DNA from: Ardenticatenaceae bacterium | GTDB lineage: Bacteria; Chloroflexota; Anaerolineae; Promineifilales; Promineifilaceae | DNA length: 64,000 nt | Reading direction: 5' to 3' | Assembly: GCA_020634245.1 (NCBI GenBank) | Contig: JACKCC010000022.1 | Span: 1 to 64,000 of the forward strand | Shown here: positions 63,924 through 64,000 of the stretch, piece after piece | Position numbering within the stretch: position 1 is the stretch's first letter | How the letters are laid out: each line of letters begins with the position of its first letter | The notes under the pieces: generated by a model | The model's database searches: none | The model's input: only the letters and a program-made list of their open reading frames with translations | Told to the model about the DNA's origin: nothing | Program-made: the position numbers and the translations under genes

Positions 63924-64000
63924 TCAATCACATGGCTGATAATAGCCGCGCAAATTCAGTTGTTCCCGGCTTTGCAGCGTGCCAGTTATGCCGCCGTCGG
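63924..64000 (-). CDS. C-terminal end of an unidentified gene (cut by window edge)
   Basis: The minus strand is open from the window end to a TGA at 63924-63926 and reads DGGITGTLQSREQLNLRGYY and four more residues. Its position behind a hairpin and convergent to Mop makes it plausible as a real gene tail. Too short to assign a family. Confidence 0.35.
   Translation of the reverse strand, partial: DGGITGTLQSREQLNLRGYYQPCD

Noticed and set aside
63932..64000. Plus-strand start MADNSRANSVVP running off the right edge
   Set aside because: No ribosome binding site, and the minus-strand reading behind a convergent hairpin looks more natural.

Overview
The window most likely comes from a filamentous or anaerobic member of the Chloroflexota (Anaerolineae-like). 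This is inferred from the gene families: a subtype III-D CRISPR-Cas locus with csx10, csx19 and csx15, a TrpB2-type tryptophan synthase beta chain, lipoproteins with Thr/Pro/Val-rich linkers, ROCO GTPases, and a tungsten-type aldehyde oxidoreductase beside deoxysugar aldolases. A striking DNA-level signature runs through almost the whole window: the 8-bp palindrome ACGGCCGT occurs about 110 times (counted by eye; about one is expected by chance), in all three codon phases and between genes.

Region 1 (1-16.7 kb) is a CRISPR defence island. A partial array with at least ten spacers (leader beyond the left edge) faces, across a hairpin terminator, a minus-strand set: cas10 (no HD domain, intact GGDD), a csm3-like gene, csx10, a two-RAMP csm3-like fusion, csx19 and a TIGR03986-type RAMP gene. 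These are chained by ATGA overlaps or a 1-bp gap. An 84-bp miniature element and a complete IS982-family insertion then interrupt what was probably one transcript with a ROCO GTPase, a protein with an effector-associated domain (EAD) plus a SAVED-like domain, csx15 and cas6. The ROCO GTPase and the SAVED-like protein carry recognisably the same EAD-like domain, which suggests a cyclic-nucleotide sensor that recruits a GTPase effector. Upstream lie a CARF-LuxR fusion (a candidate cyclic oligoadenylate-responsive transcription factor) and, divergently, a P-loop protein with two Csx3-like domains. A decayed VWA-domain gene closes the island.

Region 2 (17.6-24.6 kb) is a deoxysugar (rhamnose/fucose) catabolic cluster: a class II aldolase, an aldehyde:ferredoxin oxidoreductase, a double-domain class II aldolase whose second half has lost its catalytic histidines, and rhamnulokinase. 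Divergent from these are a DeoR regulator and another class II aldolase.

Region 3 (24.8-43.2 kb) is aromatic amino acid synthesis. It has aroK, a cupin gene, aroB, a frameshifted kptA and aroQ. Then a T-box leader with a UGG (Trp) specifier precedes trpB2, trpE, trpS, a lipoprotein gene, trpG, trpD and trpC. This group is interleaved with a four-helix-bundle gene bracketed by repeats, an M16C peptidase gene, a 154-bp miniature element with an 8-bp target duplication, and a TumA/TumE-like toxin-antitoxin pair.

Region 4 (43.5-64 kb) holds a molybdenum hydroxylase (xanthine dehydrogenase type), a second ROCO GTPase, a DUF302 gene, a TetR-controlled ABC export operon, mscL, an acyltransferase, a Mut7-C RNase-like gene, a PD40 lipoprotein gene, tex, murE, an FTR1-type iron permease, a Mop molybdopterin-binding protein and the tail of an unidentified gene.

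Dispersed hairpins and word-like inverted repeats sit between many genes, and three copies lie in frame inside aroB, murE and the second ROCO gene. No tRNA or rRNA gene was recognised.
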